A stretch of 64,000 bases of DNA from an uncultured Roseobacter sp. (GCF_947491795.1 NZ_CANLKW010000001.1:310001-374000), one strand, 5' to 3'; positions 9,688 to 20,508 are shown, counted from the stretch's first letter. A program made the numbers and translations. The notes: generated by a model not told the origin, from the sequence alone.

Positions 9688-10494
9688 TCAGGCCAGTTCC
9701 GGAATGCCCGCGCCGGCCCGCCGCAGAGCGGTGGGGGTTGAATGGGTATGATGCTGGATGAACCGGGTGAAATAGGCCGCACTGCCAAAGCCGAGATGGC
9801 GTGCAATGTCCTGCGCAGGAGCGCGCGTCCCGGTCAGAAGGCTGCGGGCTTCGTACAACACGCGTTCTGTCAGCAGGTCGGCCGCTGTCCGGCCTGTGGC
9901 GGCCTTGCACGCACGGGTCAGATGCGTGGGTGTCACGCCAAGCGCGGCGGCGTGATCTGCCATGGTCATGGTCTCGCGGAAATGGGCCGTCACACGTGCA
10001 CAATAGGCCGCACAGAGCCGCGCGGCGGCATTGCGCTTGCCCGGCATATGTTCTTCCAGCGCCATCTGCCGTTGCAGCCAGACCGAGATCAGCGCGCCGT
10101 GCGCCTCCATCGCCTGTCCGGTGAGGGGTCTGGCTGCGGCCTGTTCGCGTGTTGCCGCCTCCATCAGCACGGTCAGTTCAGACATTGCGCTGACTTCGCG
10201 GATGCGCAGCAGGCGTGGCATCTGCGGAAAAAGCACCTGACAGCCTTCGGGGATGATAACAGCCTGGCCGACGCCCTGGCGGCCCATGTCCAGTGAAAAC
10301 AGGTGATCTGCCGGAATGACGATCGCATTGTGCGTGCCCACACCACGTCGTTGCCCGTTGAGCAAAACCCGCCCCTGACCTCTGGTGATCCAGATCAGCA
10401 GCTGTTCGCGACGGTCATGCGCCAGTGTCAGACGCCAGTCACTGCTCCCTGCCAGTTGCGACAGAGGCACGATTCGGAGGTCTGTTTCGGTCAT
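9688..10494 (-). CDS. AraC family transcriptional regulator
   Basis: C-terminal double HTH: MADHAAALGVTPTHLTRACKAATGRTAADLLTERVLYEARSLL...DIARHLGFGSAAYFTRFIQHHTHSTPTALRR. Confidence 0.9.
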   Translation of the reverse strand: MTETDLRIVPLSQLAGSSDWRLTLAHDRREQLLIWITRGQGRVLLNGQRRGVGTHNAIVIPADHLFSLDMGRQGVGQAVIIPEGCQVLFPQMPRLLRIREVSAMSELTVLMEAATREQAAARPLTGQAMEAHGALISVWLQRQMALEEHMPGKRNAAARLCAAYCARVTAHFRETMTMADHAAALGVTPTHLTRACKAATGRTAADLLTERVLYEARSLLTGTRAPAQDIARHLGFGSAAYFTRFIQHHTHSTPTALRRAGAGIPELA

Positions 10495-10583
10495 TCAACC
10501 AGTCCGCGAATAATCACTAATCATCATGCCAATGGCGTGTTTACGGGCCGGTTTTCAAGTTTTACGTGAATTTTGTGAAAGTT

Positions 10584-11483
10584 TCAGCGGTTCTCCGCCG
10601 GTTGGAAATGCAACCATGACCGCATCTTTGACCGGAACCAGGTGCGTTGTCGTTTGGCAAACTGACGCGTTGCAATCACCGCGGCCTCGCGTGCCTCGTC
10701 CAGCGTCATGCGGTTCTGCAGATATGCAATCAGTTCCGGCCCGCCGATGGCCCGGTGTGCGGGCAGGTCGGGGTTCCAGTCGGGCAGGATGGCGCGGGCT
10801 TCATCAAGGGCACCCGCTTCCAGCATCAGATCAAACCTCCGGGCAATGCGCGGGGTGAGCCAGTCTTTGGGCGCATCAAATACAATGCACCGCGCCTGCG
10901 CCGCGTCCAGCGCCGGAGGGCCGGTGTCGTCCTGCCACGCCGCCAGCCCGCGACCGGTGGCCTGCTGAACCTCCCAGGCCCGCTGCACACGCATCGGGTT
11001 TGACGGGTCGATCCGCGTGGCGGTAGCGTCGTCTATCTGTGCGAGCATGTCTTCCACGGGCAGGGCGTCGGCGGCGGCGCGGATCTCTGCGGGAATGGCA
11101 GGTATATCGGCCAGTCCAAGGGTCAGCGCGCTGAAGTAAAGCCCGGTACCGCCGACAATGACCGGTCTGTCCGGCCCCTCAAGCAGCGGGCGCATCTCGC
11201 GCAGCCAGTGGCCTGCCGAATAGGCCTGATCCGCGCCGATATGCCCGTAAAGACGGTGTGGCGCCTGAGCTACTTCTTGCGGAGAGGGCCGGGCCGTAAC
11301 AACCCGCCAGCAGTCGTAGACCTGGCTCGCGTCTGCGTTCACGATCACCCCGCCCTGACGCGCAACAATTTCCAGCGCCAGCGCCGATTTGCCGGACGCG
11401 GTGGGGCCTGCAATCAGAACCGGGGTCTGCGGGGACAGCCCGGCCAGGACCTCATCTGTAGAATGGATCGGGGCATTCGCCAT
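10584..11483 (-). CDS. miaA: tRNA dimethylallyltransferase
   Basis: [46 protein letters not shown]...[10 protein letters not shown]; start at 11483. The track ORF extension to 12110 is antisense to pyrH. Confidence 0.93.
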   Translation of the reverse strand: MANAPIHSTDEVLAGLSPQTPVLIAGPTASGKSALALEIVARQGGVIVNADASQVYDCWRVVTARPSPQEVAQAPHRLYGHIGADQAYSAGHWLREMRPLLEGPDRPVIVGGTGLYFSALTLGLADIPAIPAEIRAAADALPVEDMLAQIDDATATRIDPSNPMRVQRAWEVQQATGRGLAAWQDDTGPPALDAAQARCIVFDAPKDWLTPRIARRFDLMLEAGALDEARAILPDWNPDLPAHRAIGGPELIAYLQNRMTLDEAREAAVIATRQFAKRQRTWFRSKMRSWLHFQPAENR

Positions 11484-11573
11484 TTTTTGCCTCAGCCCGT
11501 CCGGGGCGCATTGAAGTTGTCCGCGTTTTCGGACATTTTGCGCCGCAGATAAACCCCTGTCAGGAGTACCGAC

Positions 11574-12302
11574 ATGAGCCAGCCCGAACCACAGACCAAG
11601 TTCAGCCGGGTGATGCTCAAAATCTCGGGCGAGGCCCTCATGGGGGATCAGGGGTTCGGACTGAACCCGCCCACGGTGGAACGGATCGCGAGGGAAGTGC
11701 GGTCTGTGCACGAGCTGGGCGTCGAAATCTGCATGGTCATCGGCGGCGGCAATATCTTCCGTGGGCTTCAGGGTTCGGCCCAGGGGATGGAGCGGACCAC
11801 AGCGGATTACATGGGCATGCTGGCCACGGTGATGAACGCACTGGCGATGCAGTCCGCACTCGAGGGGTTGGGCATTCATACGCGGGTCATCTCGGCCATT
11901 ACCATGAACGAGGTAGCTGAGCCCTATATCCGCCGCCGCGCTGTGCGGCACCTGGAAAAAAAGCGGGTCTGCATTTTTGCAGCCGGCACCGGAAACCCGT
12001 ATTTCACGACGGATACGGCGGCCACGCTGCGCGCCAACGAGATGTCCTGCGAGGCGATTTTCAAGGGAACCAAAGTGGACGGTGTCTACGACAAGGACCC
12101 GGCAAAACATGATGATGCCGTGCGCTATGACACGGTCAGCTATGACGATGTTCTGGCCAAACGTCTCGGGGTCATGGACGCCTCGGCCATTGCGCTTGCC
12201 CGCGACAACAACCTGCCGATCATTGTCTTTTCACTGGACGAGCCGGGCGGATTTCGCGGCATTCTCGCGGGCGAGGGCACCTACACACGGGTACAGGGCT
12301 GA
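11574..12302 (+). CDS. pyrH: UMP kinase
   Basis: [32 protein letters not shown]...[12 protein letters not shown]. Confidence 0.96.
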   Translation: MSQPEPQTKFSRVMLKISGEALMGDQGFGLNPPTVERIAREVRSVHELGVEICMVIGGGNIFRGLQGSAQGMERTTADYMGMLATVMNALAMQSALEGLGIHTRVISAITMNEVAEPYIRRRAVRHLEKKRVCIFAAGTGNPYFTTDTAATLRANEMSCEAIFKGTKVDGVYDKDPAKHDDAVRYDTVSYDDVLAKRLGVMDASAIALARDNNLPIIVFSLDEPGGFRGILAGEGTYTRVQG

Positions 12303-12408
12303 GCCCGGGCAATACGAGCCACTGGCTTTTCCGTGCCATCCTGATCTATACATCCTCAACGATCACCGCGCCGCCGGGCGCTGATAAAACTGCCTCAGGA
12401 AGAATACC

Positions 12409-12972
12409 ATGTCAGACGATTTTATGCTGGATACCGATGATCTTGAGCGCCGGATGGACGGTGCCATGTCCGCGCTGAAAACCGAATTTGCCTCTCTTCG
12501 GACCGGGCGGGCCTCGGCGTCGATGCTGGAGCCGGTGATGGTCGATGCCTACGGACAGCGTACACCGATCAACCAGGTCGGCACCGTCAATGTGCCTGAG
12601 CCGCGCATGGTAACGATCAACGTCTGGGACAAAGGCCTCGTTGGTAAAGTTGAAAAGGCGATCCGTGAAAGCGGTCTGGGGATCAATCCGCAGCTCAACG
12701 GCACCATAATCATGCTGCCCATTCCCGAGCTGAACGAAGAACGCCGCCGCGATCTGACCAAGGTTGCGGGCCAGTATGCAGAGAATGCGCGTGTCTCTGT
12801 TCGCAACATCCGCCGTGACGGGATGGACCAGATCAAAAAGGCAAAAGCCGATGGCCTGTCCGAGGACGACCAGAAGCTCTGGGAAGGCGAAGTGCAGGAA
12901 ATCACAGACCGTTTTATTAAATCCGTCGACAGTCTGCTGGAATCGAAACAGGGCGAGATCATGCAGGTATAA
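12409..12972 (+). CDS. frr: ribosome recycling factor
   Basis: [66 protein letters not shown]. Confidence 0.96.
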   Translation: MSDDFMLDTDDLERRMDGAMSALKTEFASLRTGRASASMLEPVMVDAYGQRTPINQVGTVNVPEPRMVTINVWDKGLVGKVEKAIRESGLGINPQLNGTIIMLPIPELNEERRRDLTKVAGQYAENARVSVRNIRRDGMDQIKKAKADGLSEDDQKLWEGEVQEITDRFIKSVDSLLESKQGEIMQV

Positions 12973-13120
12973 CTGCAGATGGCGGCGCCTGAACCCCTGT
13001 CCGTTAAGGGCTGGACGATCCGCCGTCTGTTTGTAATTCCTTGCGAACGCTGCCCGTTTGGCCCAAAAGAAAGCTATTGTATCCCGCGCCTGTGCGCCGG
13101 ACAGGCAAGGAGCACATAAT

Positions 13121-13861
13121 ATGGCGTTGCAACGCCAGCCCCAACCGGCCCGGGTTCCGGGATGTCCCAATCATGTGGCGATCATCATGGACGGCAATGG
13201 CCGCTGGGCCACCCAGAGGGGGCGGCCACGGCTGTTCGGACACCACGCAGGGGCCCGGCGCGTGCGCGAAATTGTCGAGGCCTGTCCGCATATCGGCGTC
13301 GAATACCTGACCATCTTTGCCTTTTCGACGGAGAACTGGAAACGCACGCAGGTCGAAGTGGCCGGTCTCATGAGCCTTTTCCGACGGTATATCATCAAAG
13401 AAACCAAGGCATTGCGCGCCAACGGTGTGCGCGTGCGGTTCATCGGGGACAGGGACCGCCTGGACGACAAGCTGATCGTTCTGATGAATGAACTGGAAGA
13501 GGCCACAGCGCACAACAGTCTTGTGAACCTGACAATTGCCATCAACTACGGCGGCCGCGATGAAGTAACGCGGGCAACACGCCGTTTGGCGCAGGATGTG
13601 GCAGATGGCCGTCTGAAGCCCGGAAATGTCGACGAGGAAACGCTGCCCAGGTATCTGGATACCTGCGTGCTGCCCGACCCGGATCTGGTGATCCGGACCA
13701 GCGGCGAAGCGCGCATTTCGAATTTTCTGCTCTGGCAGTCCGCGTATTCAGAATATGAATTCATCGACACGCTCTGGCCCGACTTTACGCGGGATGAATT
13801 CGAAGGGCTCTGTCAGTCATACGGCGGACGGGACCGCCGCTATGGTGGCGTAAAGGCCTGA
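13121..13861 (+). CDS. uppS: isoprenyl transferase (undecaprenyl diphosphate synthase)
   Basis: HVAIIMDGNGRWATQRGRPRLFGHHAGARRVREIVEACPHIGVEYLTIFAFSTENWKR; ATG at 13121. Confidence 0.95.
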   Translation: MALQRQPQPARVPGCPNHVAIIMDGNGRWATQRGRPRLFGHHAGARRVREIVEACPHIGVEYLTIFAFSTENWKRTQVEVAGLMSLFRRYIIKETKALRANGVRVRFIGDRDRLDDKLIVLMNELEEATAHNSLVNLTIAINYGGRDEVTRATRRLAQDVADGRLKPGNVDEETLPRYLDTCVLPDPDLVIRTSGEARISNFLLWQSAYSEYEFIDTLWPDFTRDEFEGLCQSYGGRDRRYGGVKA

Positions 13862-13868
13862 TGATCAC

Positions 13869-14660
13869 GTGAGCGGCGCATCCGACAAATGGTCTGACCT
13901 CGCACAGCGCATTGGCTCGGGTGCGGCTATGGTTGTTGGCGGGATGCTGGGGGTCTGGGCGGGTGGCCACGTTTTCCATGTGATGGTTGCTCTGATCTGC
14001 GGGCTTATGATCTGGGAGCTTGTACGGATGCTCAATCCGTCCGAGCCCGGCGTTGCCGTACAACTGGGTGCTCTGTCGGGTGCTGCAACGCTGCTGGCCA
14101 TCTATCTGCCTTTGGGATTTGCCCTGCCGGTTCTGCTGGCGCCTGCGCTTGTCGGGTTTGGTCAGCTCAGCGCGTTCCGGACGATCTTTATGATCTTTAC
14201 GGTCATGGTGATGCTGGCCGGTTTTGGTATGATGTCCGTGCGCGATGACATGGGCATTGTCTGGATGCTTTGGCTGGTACTTGTTGTCGTGGCGACGGAT
14301 GTTGTCGGCTATTTTGCCGGGCGTTTCATCGGCGGTCCAAAGTTCTGGCCGAAAGTAAGCCCCAAAAAAACCTGGGCTGGCACCGGTTTCGGCTGGATCG
14401 GCGCAGCCCTGGTCGGGGCGGTCTTTATGACGCAGACCGGCGCTGGCCCTCAGCTGATCGGTGTGTCGGTTGCGATTTCGATGGCCAGTCAGATGGGTGA
14501 CATCGCCGAAAGCGCGATCAAAAGGCGGGTAGGGGTCAAAGACAGTTCCTCGCTGATCCCGGGGCATGGCGGTCTGCTGGACCGGTTTGACGGCATGCTG
14601 GGCGCTGCGGTTTTCCTGCTGATTATCGGATCCTTCGTCGGTCCGGCGCCGCTGGGCTGA
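13869..14660 (+). CDS. cdsA: phosphatidate cytidylyltransferase
   Basis: C-terminal SQMGDIAESAIKRRVGVKDSSSLIPGHGGLLDRFDG CdsA signature; multi-TM; GTG start. Confidence 0.93.
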   Translation: MSGASDKWSDLAQRIGSGAAMVVGGMLGVWAGGHVFHVMVALICGLMIWELVRMLNPSEPGVAVQLGALSGAATLLAIYLPLGFALPVLLAPALVGFGQLSAFRTIFMIFTVMVMLAGFGMMSVRDDMGIVWMLWLVLVVVATDVVGYFAGRFIGGPKFWPKVSPKKTWAGTGFGWIGAALVGAVFMTQTGAGPQLIGVSVAISMASQMGDIAESAIKRRVGVKDSSSLIPGHGGLLDRFDGMLGAAVFLLIIGSFVGPAPLG

Positions 14661-14664
14661 GGGT

Positions 14665-15837
14665 ATGCGGCGGATCAGCATTCTGGGTGCGACCGGGTCC
14701 ATTGGTCAGAATACAATCGATCTGATTGCGCGTGCGCCGGGCGACTACGAGGTCGTGGCGCTCACAGGTGCGGGCAATATTTCACAACTGGCTGCAGATG
14801 CGCGGCGTCTGAATGCGCAGATTGCTGTCACGGCGCATGAACATCTGCTGGATGATCTGCGCGCAGCCCTTACGGGCAGCGAAACCGAGGCCGCCGCTGG
14901 TACAGCCGCCATCACAGAGGCCGCCGCGCGACCTGCGGACTGGGTCATGTCGGCGATTGTCGGGGCCGCAGGGCTGGAACCCGGGCTGGCGGCATTGCAG
15001 CAGGGCAGTACCCTTGCCCTCGCAAACAAGGAATCGCTGGTCTGTGCAGGTCAGCTGATGCTCGCCACGGCAAGAGCCCATAACGCGCGTATTCTGCCCG
15101 TGGACAGTGAACACTCTGCCGTGTTCCAGGCCCTCGTCGGCGAGGACATCAGCGCGGTGGAGCGGGTGATTATCACAGCATCCGGTGGCGCATTCCGGGA
15201 CTGGCCGGTCGAAAAGCTCGCCACGGCGACGCTGGCGCAGGCTTCTTCCCATCCGAACTGGGACATGGGGCAGCGCATCACAATCGATTCGGCCTCTATG
15301 TTTAATAAAGCGATGGAGCTGATTGAAACTAAAGAATTCTTTGGCGTTCGACCGGATCAGATAGAGGCCGTGGTTCACCCGGAATCGATGATACATGCGC
15401 TGGTAGGCTTCCGGGACGGCGCGCTGATGGCCCACGTGGGGCCGCCGGACATGCGCCACGCGATCGGCTATGCGCTGCACTGGCCCGAACGCCGCAGCCT
15501 GCCTGTGGAACGGCTGGATCTGGCCGCAATCGGCCAGCTGAGTTTCCGCGCGCCCTGCGAAACCCGCTGGCCTGCGCTGAGGCTTGCGCGCGAAGTGATG
15601 GAGGCGGGCGGTCTTTCCGGTGCCGTGTTCAACGCGGCCAAGGAAACGGCACTGGATGGTTTTATTGCGGGAGATATCGGTTTCACGCAGATGTCGGATG
15701 TGGTTGAAGAGGTCCTGAGCAGGGTTCCGGCGGCGGCTGGCCAAAATGATGCCGCTTTTACCCTTGATAACGTCGCAGAAACGGACCATCTCGCACGGCA
15801 GGAGGCCAGATCGGTCATCAACAGAAAAGCAGGTTAA
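14665..15837 (+). CDS. dxr: 1-deoxy-D-xylulose-5-phosphate reductoisomerase
   Basis: ISILGATGSIGQNTIDLI...LANKESLVCAGQLM...VDSEHSAVFQAL...FNKAMELIETKEFFGV. Confidence 0.96.
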   Translation: MRRISILGATGSIGQNTIDLIARAPGDYEVVALTGAGNISQLAADARRLNAQIAVTAHEHLLDDLRAALTGSETEAAAGTAAITEAAARPADWVMSAIVGAAGLEPGLAALQQGSTLALANKESLVCAGQLMLATARAHNARILPVDSEHSAVFQALVGEDISAVERVIITASGGAFRDWPVEKLATATLAQASSHPNWDMGQRITIDSASMFNKAMELIETKEFFGVRPDQIEAVVHPESMIHALVGFRDGALMAHVGPPDMRHAIGYALHWPERRSLPVERLDLAAIGQLSFRAPCETRWPALRLAREVMEAGGLSGAVFNAAKETALDGFIAGDIGFTQMSDVVEEVLSRVPAAAGQNDAAFTLDNVAETDHLARQEARSVINRKAG

Positions 15838-15841
15838 CCTT

Positions 15842-17194
15842 TTGGATATACTGGCACTGATCCCGCAGTTCGGCGGGCTGATCTGGACGATTGCTGCCTT
15901 TGTGCTGGCCCTCTCGGTCATCGTGGCAATCCACGAATACGGCCACTACATCGTGGGCCGCTGGTCCGGTATTCATGCGGATGTGTTTTCTCTCGGGTTT
16001 GGTCCTGTGCTCTGGTCGCGTGTCGACCGGCGGGGCACCCGCTGGCAGATCGCTGCACTTCCCTTCGGCGGTTTCGTCAAATTTGCCGGGGATGCGAATG
16101 CCGCATCCGGCAAGGATGAGGCTGCGATGGCAGAGGCCGGAGATGATCCGGCCAAACTCCGCGCCACGATGCATGGCGCACCTTTGTGGGCGCGTGCCGC
16201 GACGGTTGCTGCCGGTCCGGTCTTTAATTTCGCTTTGTCAATTGCAGTATTCGCAGCCGTTTTGCTGACCAGTGGTGTGACGCGTGATCCTCTGACGGTC
16301 GGCACACTGCATCCGCTGCCGGTCGAGACGCGCGGCCTGGAACAGGGCGATGTGATCACTGCGATCAACGGCATCACCATGCCAAGCCGCGAGGATACTG
16401 ATGCCTACAGTGGTTTTCTTGATGGTCTCGATCCGTCACCGACGCTGGAGTACTCCGTTCTGCGCGACGGCGATGCGCTGGACGTGACAGGCACCTGGCT
16501 GATGCCGCCGCTGGTTTCCGGTCTGGCACCACAGTCGGCCGCCATGGGCGCGGGCCTTGAAGTGGGCGATGTCATTTCGGGAATAGACGGAGAACCGGTC
16601 TTTGCCTTTGATCAGCTCAAACAGGCTGTTGAGGGTGGCGAAGGCGCACCGCTCGCGCTCACCGTGTGGCGGAATGGCGAGACGCTGGATGTCGTGATGA
16701 CGCCCAAACGGGTGGACGAGCCTCAGCAGGATGGCGGCTTTGCAACCAACTGGCGTATCGGTATCTCGGGCGGGCTGGCGTTTGATCCTGCAACACAGAC
16801 CCCTGGCATGGGCGAGGCCGTCATGGGCGGCGTGCGCCAGACCCTGCGGATTATCGAAGGATCGCTGTCTGGTCTTGGGCATATGATCACCGGCGCGATC
16901 AGCACCTGCAACCTGAGTGGTCCGATTGGCATTGCGCAAACGTCCGGCGCTATGGCGAGCCAGGGGGCGGAATCTTTTATCTGGTTTATCGCGGTTCTCA
17001 GCACGGCTGTGGGGTTGCTTAATCTGTTTCCCGTGCCCGCACTCGACGGTGGGCACCTGGTGTTCTACGCCTACGAGGCCGTTGCCGGGAAACCTCCAAG
17101 TGATCGCGCGCTGCGCATTCTGATGACGGCAGGGCTGGCAATGGTGCTTACTCTGATGCTCTTTGCGCTGGGGAATGATATTTTCTGCCCGTGA
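15842..17194 (+). CDS. rseP: RIP metalloprotease RseP (site-2 protease)
   Basis: HEYGHY zinc motif, PDZ-like regions, NLFPVPALDGGHLVF; likely TTG start 15842 just after the dxr stop. Confidence 0.92.
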   Translation: MDILALIPQFGGLIWTIAAFVLALSVIVAIHEYGHYIVGRWSGIHADVFSLGFGPVLWSRVDRRGTRWQIAALPFGGFVKFAGDANAASGKDEAAMAEAGDDPAKLRATMHGAPLWARAATVAAGPVFNFALSIAVFAAVLLTSGVTRDPLTVGTLHPLPVETRGLEQGDVITAINGITMPSREDTDAYSGFLDGLDPSPTLEYSVLRDGDALDVTGTWLMPPLVSGLAPQSAAMGAGLEVGDVISGIDGEPVFAFDQLKQAVEGGEGAPLALTVWRNGETLDVVMTPKRVDEPQQDGGFATNWRIGISGGLAFDPATQTPGMGEAVMGGVRQTLRIIEGSLSGLGHMITGAISTCNLSGPIGIAQTSGAMASQGAESFIWFIAVLSTAVGLLNLFPVPALDGGHLVFYAYEAVAGKPPSDRALRILMTAGLAMVLTLMLFALGNDIFCP

Positions 17195-17295
17195 TTCAAC
17201 GCGTGGTTGGTAAATGCCCCGGTTTCGCCCTTTTCTGTCAAAATAGCGCCCCAATTCACCGGTATTCCTGCACCATCTTTACGGGAGAATGACCG

Positions 17296-17427
17296 ATGCA
17301 AGCAGTACAGAACGGATATCGTGGCTTCAGCCTGCTGATGGACCTGAACTGGGACCGTCTGCTCTATGTTGGCACAATCACGATGGCGCTCGGCGCAGGC
17401 GCATGGATCGGCGCTGTCGCAGGCTGA
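17296..17427 (+). CDS. 43-aa predicted membrane microprotein (MQAVQNGYRGFSLLMDLNWDRLLYVGTITMALGAGAWIGAVAG)
   Basis: ATG at 17296 with GGGAGAA upstream, TGA at 17425; hydrophobic C-terminal helix. Not in the supplied ORF track. Confidence 0.55.
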   Translation: MQAVQNGYRGFSLLMDLNWDRLLYVGTITMALGAGAWIGAVAG

Positions 17428-17435
17428 TTACCTGA

Positions 17436-17456
17436 GCGCAACCTTCCGGGTTGCGC
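17436..17456 (+). terminator. strong hairpin without a U-tract, possible attenuator
   Basis: GCGCAACC-ttccg-GGTTGCGC 8-bp perfect stem just after the microprotein stop, upstream of bamA. Confidence 0.4.
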
Positions 17457-17516
17457 GCTACGATACTCCCGAAGCAGCGCGCATATAGTTGTCGCTGCTT
17501 TTCCGACCACATGGTT

Positions 17517-17545
17517 TTGACAAATCATACCGTTGCCGGTACTCA
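17517..17545 (+). promoter_or_regulatory. candidate promoter for bamA
   Basis: TTGACA (17517-17522), 17-nt spacer, weak -10 TACTCA (17540-17545). Confidence 0.35.
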
Positions 17546-17579
17546 GTTAAGCATAAATAACTGAAGATCGGGGCAGCAG

Positions 17580-19937
17580 ATGATTCAGGGCAAGCAGCGG
17601 AAATTCTCCGCCATTTCCGCTCATGCGGGAACAATCAGATCGGCAGCAACGGCTGCTGTTTTTTCTCTCATAATTTCAGCGGCATGGGTTGCGGCCCCGC
17701 ATCCGGCGCTGGCCCAGCAGATCACACTGAACTCAATCGAGATCGAAGGAAATGCGCGTGTCGGCGATGCGGCGATCCTGACCCGGGCAGGAATCGCCCC
17801 TGGTCAGACTGTCTCGGCCGGACAGCTGAACACAGCATATCAGAACCTGATCGACTCCGGACTTTTCGAAACCGTGACATTTTCGCCAGGTGGTGCCTCC
17901 CTGCGCATCAGCGTGGTCGAATATCCCACGATCAACAGAATCAACTTTGAAGGTAACCGCAGGATCGGTGACGAGCTGCTGGCGGCCGCAATCAACTCAA
18001 ATGAACGCCGCGTGTTCAATCCTGCCCAGGTCGAGCGCGATGCGGCCCTGATTGCGGATGCCTATGCCACCGAAGGGCGGCTGTCTGCCCGCGTGACACC
18101 CAAGATCATCCGCCGGTCGGACAACCGTGTGGATCTGATTTTTGAGGTGCTCGAGGGCGACGTGATCGAAATCGAACGCCTGAGCTTTGTCGGGAACCGG
18201 GTCTTCTCGGACCGTCGTCTGCGGCGCGTTCTGGAAACGAAACAGGCCGGTCTGTTCCGGGCTTTCGTGCGCAGCGATACGCTGATTGCCGACCGGATCG
18301 AATTCGACAAACAGGTGCTGCGGGATTTCTATCTGTCACGTGGCTATGTGGATTTCCGTACGAATTCCACCAATGCTGAGCTGACCGAAGAGCGCGATGG
18401 CTACTTCCTCGTATTCGATGTGCAGGAAGGTCAGCAGTTCCGCATTGGCGAGATCTCGGTCAGCAGCGACATGCCGAATGTTGACCCGGATGTGTACCGG
18501 TCCATCGTCAGCATCGACGGCGGTGACGTCTATTCCCCGATATCGATTGAAAATGACATCGCCCGGATGGAACGTCAGGCGCTTCGCGATGGTGTGGATT
18601 TCCTGCGAGTCGAACCGCGTGTCAGCCGGGATGACCGCAACCTGGAGCTGGACATTGAATATGTGCTCAGCCGTGGCCCGCGCGTTTTTGTTGAACGTAT
18701 TGATGTCGAGGGCAACACAACAACGCTGGATCAGGTGATCCGCCGTCAGTTTGACAGTGTCGAGGGCGACCCGTTTAACCCGCGTGAGATCAGAGAAGCC
18801 GCCGAGCGCATCCGTGCACTGGACTTTTTCGAGACCGCCGAGGTCAATGCCCGCGAAGGTTCCAGCCCGGATCGTGTAATCGTTGACGTGGATGTTGTTG
18901 AAAAACCCACCGGATCGCTGAACTTTGGTGCGTCATTTTCGAACAACGACGGTCTCGGTTTCGCCATCCGTTTTTCTGAGGACAATCTTTTCGGTCGCGG
19001 GCAACGGTTCGGCGTGACCATCTCTACGGCTGCGGAATCGCGCCGCTATGGGCTGAATTTTGTTGAACCGGCTTTTCTCGGGCGTGACGTGGCCTTTGGG
19101 TTGCGGCTGGACGTGGCAGAAACCGACAGTTCGTTCACCACCTATGAAACCGACAGGTTCCTGTTTCAGCCGTCGCTTACCTTTCCTGTGGGCGAAAACT
19201 CCCGCCTGCAACTGCGTTACACGTTCGAAGATTCTGAAATGCTGCCACGCGAGACACCTATCAACGGTCCGGTTATTGGCAATGACATTGCCCAGGGGCG
19301 TCTGAGCAGCAGCGCACTTGGATATCAGTTTACCTATGACACGCGGACCAGCGGTATTGATACGACATCCGGCTACCTGCTGCAGTTCGAACAGGATTTC
19401 GCGGGTCTTGGAGGCGACAACAAATTCATCAAGACAACCGGGCGGGCCGTTGGCGAAACCCGTCTCTTCAACGAGGAAATCAAACTGCGCGCCTCGCTCG
19501 AAGGGGGGCTTCTGAGCTTCCAGAGCGGCACAAACCGCGCCGTGGACCGGTTCCTGCTGAATACCAACATCATCCGTGGATTTGAGCCAGGCGGCATCGG
19601 GCCGCGCGATCTGTCTGTCACCGGAGAGGACCCTCTGGGTGGTAACCTTTATGTGGCCGCACGGTTCGAGGCAGAGTTCCCCCTGGGCATTCCCGAGGAG
19701 TACGGCATTCAGGGCGGTGTTTTCTATGATGTGGGCAACCTGTGGGATCTGTCGGACGTGAATGTGGCCGGTGGCAATATCGTCGGTGAAGGCGGCTCGT
19801 TCCGCCATGTGATCGGCTTTTCTGTATTGTGGGATACGCCCATTGGTCCGCTGCGTTTCAACTTCAGCGAAGCGATCAAGAAAGAAGAGTTTGACCGGGA
19901 TCAGGCGTTCGAGCTGACCCTCAGTACCACTTTCTGA
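17580..19937 (+). CDS. bamA: outer membrane protein assembly factor BamA
   Basis: POTRA repeats (IEIEGNARVGDAAI, INFEGNRRIGDELL, LSFVGNRVFSDRRL) and Omp85 barrel (TSGIDTTSGYLLQFEQDFAGLGGDNKFIKTTG; C-terminal Phe). Confidence 0.95.
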   Translation: MIQGKQRKFSAISAHAGTIRSAATAAVFSLIISAAWVAAPHPALAQQITLNSIEIEGNARVGDAAILTRAGIAPGQTVSAGQLNTAYQNLIDSGLFETVTFSPGGASLRISVVEYPTINRINFEGNRRIGDELLAAAINSNERRVFNPAQVERDAALIADAYATEGRLSARVTPKIIRRSDNRVDLIFEVLEGDVIEIERLSFVGNRVFSDRRLRRVLETKQAGLFRAFVRSDTLIADRIEFDKQVLRDFYLSRGYVDFRTNSTNAELTEERDGYFLVFDVQEGQQFRIGEISVSSDMPNVDPDVYRSIVSIDGGDVYSPISIENDIARMERQALRDGVDFLRVEPRVSRDDRNLELDIEYVLSRGPRVFVERIDVEGNTTTLDQVIRRQFDSVEGDPFNPREIREAAERIRALDFFETAEVNAREGSSPDRVIVDVDVVEKPTGSLNFGASFSNNDGLGFAIRFSEDNLFGRGQRFGVTISTAAESRRYGLNFVEPAFLGRDVAFGLRLDVAETDSSFTTYETDRFLFQPSLTFPVGENSRLQLRYTFEDSEMLPRETPINGPVIGNDIAQGRLSSSALGYQFTYDTRTSGIDTTSGYLLQFEQDFAGLGGDNKFIKTTGRAVGETRLFNEEIKLRASLEGGLLSFQSGTNRAVDRFLLNTNIIRGFEPGGIGPRDLSVTGEDPLGGNLYVAARFEAEFPLGIPEEYGIQGGVFYDVGNLWDLSDVNVAGGNIVGEGGSFRHVIGFSVLWDTPIGPLRFNFSEAIKKEEFDRDQAFELTLSTTF

Positions 19938-19941
19938 TCCA

Positions 19942-20508
19942 GTGCCCGGGGTTCTGCGCAGATCGCTAATTCTGGGGGCTCTGGCCTGTGTGGCAGTGGC
20001 ATCGTCCGGCAGTGCTCAGGAGCGCAGCCGCCTGGCTGTGCAGAGCCCGATCCTGACGATCGATTCCGAACGCCTGTTTGAAGAAAGCAACTTTGGCCAG
20101 GCAACGGCGCGGGAAGTCGAAGCACTGGGGGCCGAACTGAGTGCAGAGAACAGACGCATCGAAGAAGAACTCAGCCGCGAAGAGAAAGAGATCACCGAGC
20201 GGCGCGCAGAGCTGACACCGCAGGAATTTCGCGATATCGCCGATGCCTTCGACGAAAAGGTCCAGACGATCCGGCGCGAGCGGGACGCGAGAACCCGGCA
20301 GCTGAATACGGATCTGGAGGAGCGGCGCCTTGTGTTTCTGAACACGGCGGCGCCCGTGCTCGAACAGCTGATGCGCGAGGCGGGCGCGGGCCTGATATTG
20401 GAAAAACGCACGGTTTTCATCAGCAGTAATGCCATCGACATTACCGATACAGCAATCTCCCGCCTCAACGAGGTGCTGCCTCAACCCGGTACTGCGCCCC
20501 GGGAGTGA
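19942..20508 (+). CDS. OmpH/Skp family periplasmic chaperone
   Basis: Signal peptide-like N-terminus, ILTIDSERLFEESNFGQA..., coiled-coil helix; position after bamA; GTG start. Confidence 0.85.
   Translation: MPGVLRRSLILGALACVAVASSGSAQERSRLAVQSPILTIDSERLFEESNFGQATAREVEALGAELSAENRRIEEELSREEKEITERRAELTPQEFRDIADAFDEKVQTIRRERDARTRQLNTDLEERRLVFLNTAAPVLEQLMREAGAGLILEKRTVFISSNAIDITDTAISRLNEVLPQPGTAPRE

Noticed and set aside
11484-12110. N-terminal extension of the miaA ORF
   Set aside because: MiaA homology starts at 11483; the extension is antisense to pyrH.
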